Part shown: positions 7,016-16,356 of the stretch, in pieces
How positions within the stretch are numbered: position 1 is the stretch's first letter
How the letters are laid out: every line of letters starts with the position of its first letter
Assembly: GCA_963674955.2 (NCBI GenBank)
Contig: CAXXKR010000004.1
Location: 1,550,001-1,614,000, forward strand
DNA length: 64,000 nucleotides
DNA from: G963674955 sp963674955
Lineage (GTDB): Bacteria; Desulfobacterota; Desulfovibrionia; Desulfovibrionales; Desulfovibrionaceae
Direction of reading: 5' to 3'
Notes under the pieces: model-generated
Told to the model about the DNA's origin: nothing
Database searches by the model: none
What the model saw: the letters and a program-made list of their open reading frames with translations, nothing else
Position numbers and translations under genes: made by a program

Positions 7016-8812
7016 ATGCCCGGATTCCGACCTTTCTTCAATGCCGGGGACCGACTGTCGCTAGCGCTTAACGCGCGGGAAGCGAAGCGGGAACTGACTA
7101 AAAAACCCGGCCTGCTGGACAAAAAAATCGCTGTCCTGGGCGGCTCCACCACAACGGAAATAATAAAGGCTCTTGAATTATATCTTCTGGACTGTGGAAT
7201 TCGCCCGACTTTCTACGAGTCGGATTACAGCAAATTCTACGAAGAAGCGGTCTTTGACAATCCCCGGCTGGACGAATTCGGCCCTGACGTCATCTACCTG
7301 CACACCACCTCCAGAAACATCCAGGAATTTCCGGCCATAGACGATGCCCCCGATTCGATATCCCAGTTGATCCAAAACGCTTTCAAAAGATTCTCTTCGA
7401 TTTGGGACTCACTGGGGTCAAAATACAACTGCGCCATCATCCAAAACAATTTCGACCCTATTCCCTACAGGCCCATGGGCAACCTGGACGGAGTGGACTC
7501 CAGAGGGTCCGAAAGCTTTATCAGAGAGTTGAACGCCCTTTTCGCCCGGGCCGCCGCCGACCGACCCGAACTCGTCATCCACGACATAAACAGACTTGCC
7601 GCGGAAATCGGACTGGAAGCGTGGCACGACTCAAGCTCCTGGCACGCCTACAAATGCTCTCCCGGACTGAAGGCCGCCCCCACCCTGACCCACAGCCTGG
7701 CGGCAACATTGCGCGCCCTGTTCGGCAAGGGCAGCAAATGCCTTGTCCTCGACCTGGACAACACCCTCTGGGGCGGAGTCATCGGCGACGACGGGGTCGA
7801 CAATATCCAACTTGGCCGGGAGACCGCAGAAGCTGAGGCCTATCTCGCCTTTCAAGCCTACATCAAGGAAGTCAAAAAACGCGGAGTACTGCTGGCCGTC
7901 TGCTCAAAAAACGAGCACGAAAACACACTGGAAGGCTTGAACCACCCGGATTCCCTTCTTGCGCCGGAGGACTTCACGGTCATCATGGCCAATTGGGAAC
8001 CCAAGCATCAAAACATACTTAAAATTGCTGAAACACTGAACATCGGACTAGATTCGCTGGTATTTTTCGACGACAACCCTGCGGAAAGGGAGATCGTCCA
8101 GGCTCAACTGCCTGATGTGGCCGTCATCGACCCCGGCCGGGACGTTTCAGAATATGCAGCAGCCCTGGACCGGTCCCGCCTGTTCGAGGCGGCCAGCCTC
8201 TCGGCCGAAGATCTGAAGCGCAACGAATACTACACTGAAAACGCCAAAAGGGTACAGGCCGAATCAAGCTTCAAGGATTATGGCGAATACCTGTCCTCCC
8301 TTGAAATGACGGCGGAAATCGGCTCATTCTCTCCCCAATATTTCAACAGGATAACCCAACTCACCAACAAGACCAACCAGTTTAACCTCACAACCCGCCG
8401 CTACACCCTGCCGGAAATCGAACAGGCGGCCGGATCGCAGAAGCATATTTCCCTGTATGGCCGCCTGAGTGACAAATTTGGCGACAACGGACTAATTTCG
8501 GTGGTCATTTGCAAAACAGGGAAAGAAAAAGCGGTCATCGACCTATGGCTCATGAGCTGCAGGGTGTTCAAGCGAGAGATGGAACTGGCCATGTTCGACG
8601 CCCTGGTCCTTGAGACCGCCAAACGGGGATTGTCGGTTATCGAGGGTCATTACGCCAGGACGGCCAAAAACGGCATCGTGGCCGACCTGTACCCCTCTCT
8701 GGGATTTGACCTGGTGAAGAACCTGGATTCCGAGAACTCCGTCTGGCAGTATGCCATACCCGATGACTATCAACTCAAGAACACGCACATAAAGGTAAAG
8801 CATGGATTCTGA
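7016..8812 (+). CDS. FkbH-family HAD protein (acyl-ACP loading)
   Basis: A 598-residue protein of the FkbH family. Residues about 40-220 form an SGNH/flavodoxin-like region. The HAD IIIC domain follows, with the nucleophile motif LDLDNTLWGG near residue 245. The C-terminal 150 residues are the GNAT-like part typical of FkbH. The best-known members take glyceryl from 1,3-bisphosphoglycerate, dephosphorylate it and load it on an acyl carrier protein. The ACP gene follows with an 11-base overlap, supporting that role. ATG 7016 is preceded by GAGGA. It opens a five-gene plus-strand operon that ends in MBOAT and SGNH proteins, so the acyl group is probably meant for a surface glycan. The exact acid is unknown. 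Confidence 0.9.
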   Translation: MPGFRPFFNAGDRLSLALNAREAKRELTKKPGLLDKKIAVLGGSTTTEIIKALELYLLDCGIRPTFYESDYSKFYEEAVFDNPRLDEFGPDVIYLHTTSRNIQEFPAIDDAPDSISQLIQNAFKRFSSIWDSLGSKYNCAIIQNNFDPIPYRPMGNLDGVDSRGSESFIRELNALFARAAADRPELVIHDINRLAAEIGLEAWHDSSSWHAYKCSPGLKAAPTLTHSLAATLRALFGKGSKCLVLDLDNTLWGGVIGDDGVDNIQLGRETAEAEAYLAFQAYIKEVKKRGVLLAVCSKNEHENTLEGLNHPDSLLAPEDFTVIMANWEPKHQNILKIAETLNIGLDSLVFFDDNPAEREIVQAQLPDVAVIDPGRDVSEYAAALDRSRLFEAASLSAEDLKRNEYYTENAKRVQAESSFKDYGEYLSSLEMTAEIGSFSPQYFNRITQLTNKTNQFNLTTRRYTLPEIEQAAGSQKHISLYGRLSDKFGDNGLISVVICKTGKEKAVIDLWLMSCRVFKREMELAMFDALVLETAKRGLSVIEGHYARTAKNGIVADLYPSLGFDLVKNLDSENSVWQYAIPDDYQLKNTHIKVKHGF

Positions 8813-9047
8813 CTTCGTCTTCAACAAGGTAAAGGAAATAATCGCCCAGGTCCTGGGGCTTGACGATACTGATATCGACCGCGAAAGCTCCTCTAGGGAT
8901 ATTGAGCGCTGGGACTCGGTCTCCAACATAAACATCGTCATGAGCATTGAACAGGAATTCGATTTCCGCTTCAATCTGGGCGAGCTTGATTCCATCAAGA
9001 ACGTCGGCGACATTGTCGACGCCGTGATCAGCCACAAACAAGGATAG
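8802..9047 (+). CDS. acyl carrier protein
   Basis: An 81-residue acidic four-helix carrier protein. The phosphopantetheine attachment site is Ser39 in the motif WDSVSN, the position of the usual D-S-L/V. It overlaps the FkbH gene by 11 bases and ends eight bases before the MaoC/ketoreductase gene, so the three are translationally coupled. It most likely carries the acid loaded by FkbH. It is not the fatty-acid AcpP: the DSV motif and the neighbours fit a dedicated carrier. Confidence 0.93.
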   Translation: MDSDFVFNKVKEIIAQVLGLDDTDIDRESSSRDIERWDSVSNINIVMSIEQEFDFRFNLGELDSIKNVGDIVDAVISHKQG

Positions 9048-9054
9048 ACCCATC

Positions 9055-10482
9055 GTGCCGGAATGGAAGGTTTCCACTCGACGCTTCACGCTTGAAGACC
9101 AGCAGGCCTTCGCATCCTTTTCCGGTGACGCTAACCCCATGCACGTCGACCCGGTGGCGGCGCGACGGCTGCTGTTCGGCAAGGTCGTGGTCCACGGCAT
9201 ACACGCTCTGCTCTGGGGGCTGGACAAGGCCCTTGAAAACAAATCATCCAAGGGCATCCGCAGCATTAATGCCAGCTTCAGAAAACCTCTGGCCCTTGAT
9301 TCCGACATAACATCCGAATGGTCCTGGCAGGACAACCTCCTCAAGCTCAACGTTCGGTCCGAGGCAGGTCTCGCCCTGTTCTCGACGGCAAAATTTGATG
9401 AGCAACCAAAGGACGCGGGCGAAATCGAACCCGGAGTTTACCAGGCCGGATCATGCAGGGAACTGGACAGCGGCAATATTCTCAAAACCTCCGGGCAATT
9501 TCCACTTCAGTTTGACGAAAGGCTTTGCCGGGAGTTGCTGCCCAACCTCCTGGCCGCGCTGCCCCAGGACCAAATCGCTGCCCTTGCCGCCGCGTCACAG
9601 GTCGTGGGATGCCATTGTCCGGGACTGCACTCGGTCTTCTCAAGCCTTGAACTGTCGGACTCGGACGGGACCGATGACAGACTAGTGGTTGAATATGATG
9701 CAAGTGCATTCGACGAAAGGTTCTCGTTCGCGACCATCAATTTCAAGTCCCCATCGCTTACGGGAACCGTCACAGCCTTTCTCAGGCCCAGACCGGTCAA
9801 CCAAGCCGATTACGCCGAAAGCGTCAAACAGGTCGAACCAAATGAATTCATGGGAGTACGGTCGCTTGTAATAGGCGGTTCCAGGGGACTTGGAGAAACA
9901 ACTGCCAAGCTGCTGGCCGCTGGCGGAGCCGAAGTGCGCTCGACATTCCACATGGGCAGGGAAGACGCAGCCCGCCTGGACGAGGAAATCCGCTCAAGCG
10001 GAGGAATCTGCTCCAGCCATGAGTTGGATGTCCTGAACCCGGAAGAAGGCCTTGCAAAAATCCTCAAGGACTCCTGGAAACCGACCCACCTTTTCTATTA
10101 TCCGACCCCGCCCATATTCGAAGGCCGGGAGGGTGTTTTCAACCACAGACTGTTTCAAAAATTCAGCAGCTACTATATCGAAGGTTTTCTTTCCATCCTC
10201 AGGCCCTTTATCCAGGAGAAAACCCCTCTCAAGATACTCTACCCCTCGACAGTGGCTTTGGACGAACTTCCTCCGGACATGGCGGAGTACTGCTGCGCCA
10301 AGTCCGCAGGCGAAACCGCATGCGCCGGTATTGAAAAACAGTATCCGCAGATAAAAATATATTGTCCGCGCTTTCCCAGGCTTGAAACTGACCAGACCGC
10401 CAGCCTCTATCCGGTGGAAAACAAGCAGCCCGCCCCTATTCTGCTTGCCGTAATGCGCGAGATGGCCTCGCAGGACGGATAA
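9055..10482 (+). CDS. MaoC-like hydratase / SDR ketoreductase fusion
   Basis: A 475-residue fusion. The N-terminal hot-dog domain shows the R-hydratase signature SGDANPMHVD, then HGIH, with the catalytic Asp and His. From about residue 265 a short-chain dehydrogenase begins: the NAD(P) loop is GGSRGLG and the catalytic pair is in YCCAK. Together these could reduce and dehydrate (or hydrate) an acyl chain on the neighbouring ACP. The start is GTG 9055, with AAGGA ten bases upstream. No ketosynthase is present, so the acyl chain must come from elsewhere or be modified rather than extended. Confidence 0.85.
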   Translation: MPEWKVSTRRFTLEDQQAFASFSGDANPMHVDPVAARRLLFGKVVVHGIHALLWGLDKALENKSSKGIRSINASFRKPLALDSDITSEWSWQDNLLKLNVRSEAGLALFSTAKFDEQPKDAGEIEPGVYQAGSCRELDSGNILKTSGQFPLQFDERLCRELLPNLLAALPQDQIAALAAASQVVGCHCPGLHSVFSSLELSDSDGTDDRLVVEYDASAFDERFSFATINFKSPSLTGTVTAFLRPRPVNQADYAESVKQVEPNEFMGVRSLVIGGSRGLGETTAKLLAAGGAEVRSTFHMGREDAARLDEEIRSSGGICSSHELDVLNPEEGLAKILKDSWKPTHLFYYPTPPIFEGREGVFNHRLFQKFSSYYIEGFLSILRPFIQEKTPLKILYPSTVALDELPPDMAEYCCAKSAGETACAGIEKQYPQIKIYCPRFPRLETDQTASLYPVENKQPAPILLAVMREMASQDG

Positions 10483-10516
10483 ACAAGGGACAAACAACAC
10501 AGGACCGCACGCGCAA

Positions 10517-11977
10517 ATGCTGTTCAACTCCTTCGAATACATATTATTCTTTCTACCCACCGCAGTCCTGGTCTACTTCCTGCTGACTTCCAGGGGATAC
10601 TCCTCCGTTGCCAGGCTATGGCTTCTGGGAGCCTCGCTTTTTTTCTATTCCTGGTGGAACCTGCAATACCTCCCCCTGATCCTTGGCTCCATCTCATTCA
10701 ACTTCATGGCCACAAGCATGATGTCGAAAAGGCCGGGGCTGAAACGGCCCATCCTGCTCCTTGGGCTGGTTTTCAACATCGGACTGCTTGCCTATTTCAA
10801 ATACACGCACTTTCTGTTGACCAATGTGGGGGCGATCTTCGGTACGACCCAGACGTTTGAAAGAATCGCCCTGCCGCTGGCCATCAGCTTCTTCACCCTC
10901 CAGCAAATCGCCTTTCTCGTCGACAGCTACGAGGGGAGCGCAAAGCCCGGCAACTTCATAGACTACGCCACCTTTGTCGCCTTTTTTCCGCAATTGATCG
11001 CAGGCCCTATAGTCCATCACAGGGAAGTCATGCCCCAATTCGAGTCGGAGGGAAACAAGCTCGTTAACTACGACAACATCGCAAAAGGCATCTGTTACTT
11101 CGCCATCGGGTTGTTCAAGAAGGTGGTTGTGGCCGACACCTTCGCCCAGCTGGCGAACAACGGCTTCGCGGCCGCCGCGAAATTGTCGGCAGTGGAATCC
11201 GCGCTGACCGTCCTGAGCTACACCTTTCAGTTGTATTATGATTTCGGCGGCTACATGGACATGGCCATCGGAGCCGGACTTATGTTCAACATATCGCTGC
11301 CCATCAACTTCAACAGCCCGTTCAAGGCCCCGAACATCATAGACTTCTGGCGTCGTTGGCACATCACGCTCAGCAACTTCATCACCACCTACCTCTACGT
11401 GCCCATTGTCAGGGCCCTCGGCCCTTTCACCGTGCGAAACTCACTCGTCGCCATCGGCATTTCCATGCTCATCGCCGGACTGTGGCACGGCGCGGCCTGG
11501 ACCTTCGTCATCTTCGGCGCAATCCACGGGCTGGGCCTTATCTGCAACCACCTGTGGCGAAGGCTCAATCTCAAGCTGCCGCAAATTACGGGAGTAACCC
11601 TGACCTTCGGCGTAACAGCAATATCGCTCTGCTTCTTTCGCGCGGAAAATGTTACAGACGCTTTGACCATGCTCGCAAACATGGCCGGAAACGCCGATCT
11701 GCTGCCGGAAATCCAGCTCAACGGCGATCAATCCCTGTTGCTAAAGCTCAAGGAATCCATCCTGTACAAGAACATGGGCTCATTCGACATGGCCACCGGA
11801 ACCCTGGTGACCGCAAGCGCCGCCGTCTGGGTCTTCGCCATGCCCAACACCCACGAGATGTTCAAGCAGTTCAAGCCCGGAAAGGCCCTTGTGCTGTTGT
11901 GCGCGGCATGCCTGGTCACAAGCTTCCTCTACATGAACTCTTTTCCGGAAAAGGAGTTTCTATACTTTGACTTCTAA
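10517..11977 (+). CDS. MBOAT O-acyltransferase (PatA/AlgI family)
   Basis: A 486-residue polytopic inner-membrane protein of about 11 helices. MBOAT marks are FNSPFKAPNIIDFWRRWHI and the catalytic His in GLWHGAAWTF. The C terminus YFDF is typical of the family. AlgI/PatA proteins move acyl groups from a cytoplasmic donor across the membrane to a periplasmic partner that modifies polysaccharide. Here the donor may be the acyl-ACP made by the three preceding genes, and the partner the SGNH protein encoded next with an 11-base overlap. One of three MBOATs in the window. Confidence 0.95.
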   Translation: MLFNSFEYILFFLPTAVLVYFLLTSRGYSSVARLWLLGASLFFYSWWNLQYLPLILGSISFNFMATSMMSKRPGLKRPILLLGLVFNIGLLAYFKYTHFLLTNVGAIFGTTQTFERIALPLAISFFTLQQIAFLVDSYEGSAKPGNFIDYATFVAFFPQLIAGPIVHHREVMPQFESEGNKLVNYDNIAKGICYFAIGLFKKVVVADTFAQLANNGFAAAAKLSAVESALTVLSYTFQLYYDFGGYMDMAIGAGLMFNISLPINFNSPFKAPNIIDFWRRWHITLSNFITTYLYVPIVRALGPFTVRNSLVAIGISMLIAGLWHGAAWTFVIFGAIHGLGLICNHLWRRLNLKLPQITGVTLTFGVTAISLCFFRAENVTDALTMLANMAGNADLLPEIQLNGDQSLLLKLKESILYKNMGSFDMATGTLVTASAAVWVFAMPNTHEMFKQFKPGKALVLLCAACLVTSFLYMNSFPEKEFLYFDF

Positions 11978-12896
11978 AAGGTTCGTTCTCCTCTGCATCG
12001 TTTCAACACTGGCTGCATGTGCTTCGATACTGGCGTTCAACTTCTTCATGGACGATTTCGGCCTGTACAGAACCCACCAGCCAGGCGAACGCCGCGTCTG
12101 GACATACAATCGCGCAACCAAGTACTTGTTTTCGCTAAAATACATACCGGAAAACTTCGACGCCATTCTTATCGGATCATCCTCATCCGCAGCCATGGTC
12201 GACACCCGCAAAATCTCGGACGCGGCAACATACAACCTCTCCATGAACGGGGCCAACATCTGCGAGGTGGCCCCGGCGGCGCTGAACGCCCTGAACAGGG
12301 GCAGGATGCGCTATCTGGTCGTCTGCCTGGACCCATATCTGACCAAAAACTCGATGATGAAGACCTCGGAACTGAACCCGCAACTGCAAAGAAGCGCACT
12401 GGGTTCGCTGTTCACAATGAAGCTCTATCTCTACAAGCTGGTATACACCCTGTGCCCCTCAAAAGATTCATACAGGGACAGCTGGTGGGGCTACAAACTC
12501 CTTGACGGGCGTCAGGCAGCAAGGGGAGGCGACGAACAGGCAAACACCGCCGCCACCGAACCCGAGTCCTTGCACATCGACGACAAGGCGCTTGAATACC
12601 TTGAAAAAATATTGGAGGCCGCAAGGTCCCGCAACACAACAATCCTGGCCTACTTCCATCCCAGGTTCAAAAATGACGGATCAGAACAGGACCAGGCCCA
12701 TCTCGAATACAAGGCAAGGATTATCAGGCTCTTCAAGCCGCAGGAGACGGTCCTCGACTTGAACGGACCGGAGTTCGCCCACCTGACGGGGAACAGTGAT
12801 TTTTTCCATGACGGCGTCCACCTGACGGCAAAAGGCGGCGAAATGGTCTGCTCGATCATCGAGCGGATGATGAGAATCCGGGCCGATCAAAACTGA
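11967..12896 (+). CDS. SGNH-fold acyltransferase partner, membrane-anchored
   Basis: A 309-residue protein with one N-terminal membrane segment (residues about 5-26) and a periplasmic SGNH-like domain. The nucleophile motif is ILIGSSSSAAMV near residue 70 and the Asp-His block is FFHDGVHLT near residue 282. In alginate- and peptidoglycan-modifying systems such proteins receive the acyl group from the MBOAT and place it on the glycan. The start is TTG 11967 inside the MBOAT end, with AAGGAG eleven bases upstream. Its 3' end overlaps the opposite-strand MBOAT gene by ten bases. Confidence 0.82.
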   Translation: MTSKRFVLLCIVSTLAACASILAFNFFMDDFGLYRTHQPGERRVWTYNRATKYLFSLKYIPENFDAILIGSSSSAAMVDTRKISDAATYNLSMNGANICEVAPAALNALNRGRMRYLVVCLDPYLTKNSMMKTSELNPQLQRSALGSLFTMKLYLYKLVYTLCPSKDSYRDSWWGYKLLDGRQAARGGDEQANTAATEPESLHIDDKALEYLEKILEAARSRNTTILAYFHPRFKNDGSEQDQAHLEYKARIIRLFKPQETVLDLNGPEFAHLTGNSDFFHDGVHLTAKGGEMVCSIIERMMRIRADQN

Positions 12897-14284
12897 AAAT
12901 AGATAAAAGGCTTGAACCCTTCCGGGTAAAAAACCGCCACCAGCCAAAGCAGGCTGAACAGGATCGCGGGCGAATACCAACGAGCGGACTCGGGCAGCAA
13001 AAGCCGCTGCCAGGCGCCATGCTTTTCCAATAGATGCACGATCAAAGTGCCCAAAAGAATGAAGGGCACGAACGGATAAAGCCAGTTGACCCCGTCATGG
13101 GGCCAAAACATCTGGCCGAGCATCAACGCGGCCTTGCCGAAACTCTCGCTCCTGAACAGCACCCAGCCCACGACCACAAAGAGCATGGTCCCGGTCCAAT
13201 ACAGGAACCCTGCGAATCCCGAACGAGACCCGTTATTTCCGCCTGAAATGATCCTGTTGCCCAAAAGGGCCAAACCGTGCAGACCGCCCCAGGCCACGAA
13301 TGTCCAGGCCGCGCCGTGCCACAGGCCGCAGAGAAGCATGGAAACCATCAGATTGACGTAGGTGCGGACCGGCCCCTTTCTGTTGCCGCCGAGGGGAATG
13401 TAGATGTAGTCGCGCACCCAGGTGGACAGGGAGATGTGCCAGCGCCGCCAGAACTCGCGGGGACTTTTTGAAAGATAGGGGAAACTGAAGTTGGCCCCCA
13501 AATCGTAGCCCATAATCCTGGCCGCTCCGATGGCCATGTCCGAATACCCGGAAAAATCAAAGTATATCTGCAATGAATAGGCGGCGGCGGCCAGCCACGT
13601 TGAGGGGCAGTCATAGGCCCCGGCATTGGCGAACACATGGTCCGAAAACATGGCCAGCCTGTCGGCTATGAAGACCTTCTTGAACAGACCATAAGTGAAA
13701 CGCTGAAAACCGACGTAGAAATTATCCCGCGTCAGGGGCTTGGATTCCAGCAGCTGCGGCAGGAAATGCGCGGCGCGAACAATGGGTCCGGCCACAAGCT
13801 GGGGAAAAAAGGCCACAAACAGGGCGAAATCCAGCATGCTCCTGTGCGGCTTCAATTGTCCCCGATAGATGTCGATGGTGTAGCTCAGGGTCTGGAAGGT
13901 GTAGAAGGAGATGCCGACAGGCAGGATTATCTCCAAAGTGCCCGGATTAAAGCCCACGGCCTGAACAATGGGCGTGAACGACTCAATGAAAAAATTGAAA
14001 TACTTGAAGAAGCCCAGCAGCCCGAGGTTCACGGCCAGGCTGACCATAAGCAACGCCTTGCGCCTGCCGGAAGCTCTGGTCCTGCCGAGTTGCGCACCCA
14101 CGACATAGTCCACAATGGTGGATATCCAGATGAGCGACAGAAAACGCCAGTCCCAGTAGGCATAGAAGTAGTAGCTGGCGATAAGCAGTAAGAACTTGCG
14201 GGCCGTGTTCCGACCGGGCATGAGGGCCAGCCCGGTCAGGACGATGATAAAGAATATGATGAACTCCAAGGAAGAAAAAATCAT
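12887..14284 (-). CDS. MBOAT O-acyltransferase (AlgI family)
   Basis: A 465-residue polytopic membrane acyltransferase, closer to AlgI than the one at 10517. It has the segment EFWRRWHISLSTWVRDY, the sequence IPLGGNR, the catalytic GLWHGAAWTF, and the C terminus FIYFQF. It is the last gene of a minus-strand run, directly preceded (no gap) by the SGNH gene at 14285 and then a second SGNH gene. Those two are its likely periplasmic partners in O-acylation of a polysaccharide. The donor acyl group is unknown. Confidence 0.95.
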   Translation of the reverse strand: MIFSSLEFIIFFIIVLTGLALMPGRNTARKFLLLIASYYFYAYWDWRFLSLIWISTIVDYVVGAQLGRTRASGRRKALLMVSLAVNLGLLGFFKYFNFFIESFTPIVQAVGFNPGTLEIILPVGISFYTFQTLSYTIDIYRGQLKPHRSMLDFALFVAFFPQLVAGPIVRAAHFLPQLLESKPLTRDNFYVGFQRFTYGLFKKVFIADRLAMFSDHVFANAGAYDCPSTWLAAAAYSLQIYFDFSGYSDMAIGAARIMGYDLGANFSFPYLSKSPREFWRRWHISLSTWVRDYIYIPLGGNRKGPVRTYVNLMVSMLLCGLWHGAAWTFVAWGGLHGLALLGNRIISGGNNGSRSGFAGFLYWTGTMLFVVVGWVLFRSESFGKAALMLGQMFWPHDGVNWLYPFVPFILLGTLIVHLLEKHGAWQRLLLPESARWYSPAILFSLLWLVAVFYPEGFKPFIYFQF

Positions 14285-15331
14285 CTAGTAAATCCGCCCT
14301 TTAAAGTAGTCATGAAGAGCCTTGGCAACCGCTTCGTGACCATATTTGTTCAAATGCCCGTCGCCCTGCTCGCTGTTGAAAAAACCATGAGGCAGGACGC
14401 CTTGTTGTGAATACACTTCCTCAAGCCATGACCTGGCGTCAACGAATCCCACGCCGAACTCGGTGCACTTTTCCCTGAACTTCATGATCAACTCCGAATC
14501 CGGGTCGTCAGCCAACACCCTTCCGTCGCGGACATACGGCAAGTTGGGGGCATAGGCGAAAACCAGTTTCCCGCCCGCAACCGACATCATAGACCTCAAC
14601 ACAAAGCCGAATATGGCCTCATAATCCTTATCCGCCCTTTTGTTGGTCAAATCGGATTTTGGTTCATAATTTATCTTTTTCTGAAACAAGCTGTATCCCT
14701 TCAGCTTGCTGTAAATGTCGTGATACAAAAAATCCAATTTGTACTTGTTTATCACCGGCCAAAACTTCATCGCCCGTGGCGATACCGACACCTTTTCCTC
14801 GACAAACGAAAGGGGAGTATAAGTGAACCTACTGTGCCCTTCAAAATCCCTGTCCGGCATTAGGAATTTAACATTATTCAAAAGCACGACATGCGCCACG
14901 GCTTCATCAATCAGTCCCTCGTACCTGGCGATGTCAAAATAGACATCAGCACAATTGTTGCCGCCCCTGGCCACCGCAATTCCCTTGACTTCCCCCTTGG
15001 CCATCTTGCTGAACAGGTTGATGGTCCTGTTGCGGTCTTCCACTTGCAACGCCTCGACCTGGGAGTTTCCCCACAAGACAACTTTTGGCCCGGAGGACAT
15101 CAAGGCTTCCGTTCCCAGCAGTGTCAGCCCGTGTGTTCCATATCCCGTGTCGGCCCACCCCTCGCTGCGCCATTGAGTCACGGCCCCCTCCCTGTAGACG
15201 TACTTGTCAAGCCGGGAGTCATATTCCACAGGAGCCACGCTGTTGACGAAAATTGAAGATACGGCCCATATGAACAAAAAGGAAAAAACAAACCCTCCCG
15301 CCCAAGACCTCAATTTTGTCCCGCCAATCAT
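14285..15331 (-). CDS. SGNH-family protein, AlgX/AlgJ-like role (copy 1)
   Basis: A 348-residue protein with one N-terminal membrane helix and a periplasmic domain. Block I is WGNSQVEAL near residue 95 and the C-terminal Asp-His block is GDGHLNKYG. It is clearly paralogous to the next upstream gene: both share the N-terminal layout, an RSEGW motif and a GFFNS motif before the His block. It abuts the MBOAT gene and overlaps its paralogue by four bases (ATGA). It probably transfers the acyl group delivered by that MBOAT. Confidence 0.8.
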   Translation of the reverse strand: MIGGTKLRSWAGGFVFSFLFIWAVSSIFVNSVAPVEYDSRLDKYVYREGAVTQWRSEGWADTGYGTHGLTLLGTEALMSSGPKVVLWGNSQVEALQVEDRNRTINLFSKMAKGEVKGIAVARGGNNCADVYFDIARYEGLIDEAVAHVVLLNNVKFLMPDRDFEGHSRFTYTPLSFVEEKVSVSPRAMKFWPVINKYKLDFLYHDIYSKLKGYSLFQKKINYEPKSDLTNKRADKDYEAIFGFVLRSMMSVAGGKLVFAYAPNLPYVRDGRVLADDPDSELIMKFREKCTEFGVGFVDARSWLEEVYSQQGVLPHGFFNSEQGDGHLNKYGHEAVAKALHDYFKGRIY

Positions 15332-16356
15332 TGCGCACCATTATCAAAGTATTCAAAAAGCCCTTCTGCAATCATGCGTTGCCCTTTGGCGTTTAAGTGG
15401 CCGGTACCCGGCGGGGAATTAAAAAAACCGCGCGGAAACCTGTTCGTGATTTTGCAGAAAAGAAAAAAATCCTCTGTCAGGTCGATGAATTCCATGTTGT
15501 TTTTCGCACAGGTATCCTTGAACAGAGACAAGGCGAATTCGTCGACATCGGAATAGTCGATTTCACCATTGCGCAAAACCGGTCCATACGGAACATGCAT
15601 GAACGCGATGGGCCTGGATGTCGCGGCCCTGGCCTGAGACAAAAAATGTTTCCAGAATGCCGCAAGCCAGTCAACATTATGGCCGCACCGCCCAGCCGAA
15701 TCAAAGGCCACCTTGTCCGCCTGTCCTGCTCCGGCTGAATAGCTTTCGATTGAACGATAGATGGAGACAAGAGACGACAGGTTCCAATCTCTGGCAACCT
15801 CTGAAAACTTCAGACTTATCCACGCGGGCTTGTGCCGCATGTTATCAGTTGCCAAGGCCGGGGCGGCGGCGCTGTTCGGCTCTGGAGCGGGCATCACGTC
15901 GTCAAGTCCGGACAGGACTATCACATGGGCGCGGATGTTGGGGAATAACCTCTCGGCCAGGGGAATGAGCCGCAAATAATCCGCCACACCATAACCGCTG
16001 TCGGCCATGGCCACAGCCTGAGGCATTGAAGACTCGGACAGCCTGTTGTAGACGTTGCAGGCCTTGTCCGCATCATCCACCTGGAGCGCCTCCACGTGGG
16101 AATCTCCCCAGACCAAAACAATCCCGGCGCCGCTCCCGGCCAACTCGTCCTGGCCTGCAACCATGCCGTGTCCGCCGAAAAGGGTGTTTCCCCAGCCCTC
16201 GCTGCGATGTTTGACGATTCCGGGGGCATGGACGTAGTTGTCCAATTCCCGGTCATAAATACGGGGCTCCGCGCTGTCCACAAACACCGCGCCGACCAAC
16301 CATATGAACAGACAGGAAAAAACCAACCCGCTCAGCCAGCGCGCCACGGGGGTCAT
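15328..16356 (-). CDS. SGNH-family protein, AlgX/AlgJ-like role (copy 2)
   Basis: A 342-residue paralogue of the preceding entry. It has an N-terminal membrane helix, the block I sequence VWGDSHVEAL near residue 90, and the C-terminal GTGHLNAKG. The usual Asp before the catalytic His is replaced by Thr (G-T-G-H), so its catalytic dyad may differ from that of copy 1. It overlaps the glycosyltransferase gene upstream and copy 1 downstream by four bases each, so the three are translationally coupled. Confidence 0.8.
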   Translation of the reverse strand: MTPVARWLSGLVFSCLFIWLVGAVFVDSAEPRIYDRELDNYVHAPGIVKHRSEGWGNTLFGGHGMVAGQDELAGSGAGIVLVWGDSHVEALQVDDADKACNVYNRLSESSMPQAVAMADSGYGVADYLRLIPLAERLFPNIRAHVIVLSGLDDVMPAPEPNSAAAPALATDNMRHKPAWISLKFSEVARDWNLSSLVSIYRSIESYSAGAGQADKVAFDSAGRCGHNVDWLAAFWKHFLSQARAATSRPIAFMHVPYGPVLRNGEIDYSDVDEFALSLFKDTCAKNNMEFIDLTEDFFLFCKITNRFPRGFFNSPPGTGHLNAKGQRMIAEGLFEYFDNGAQ

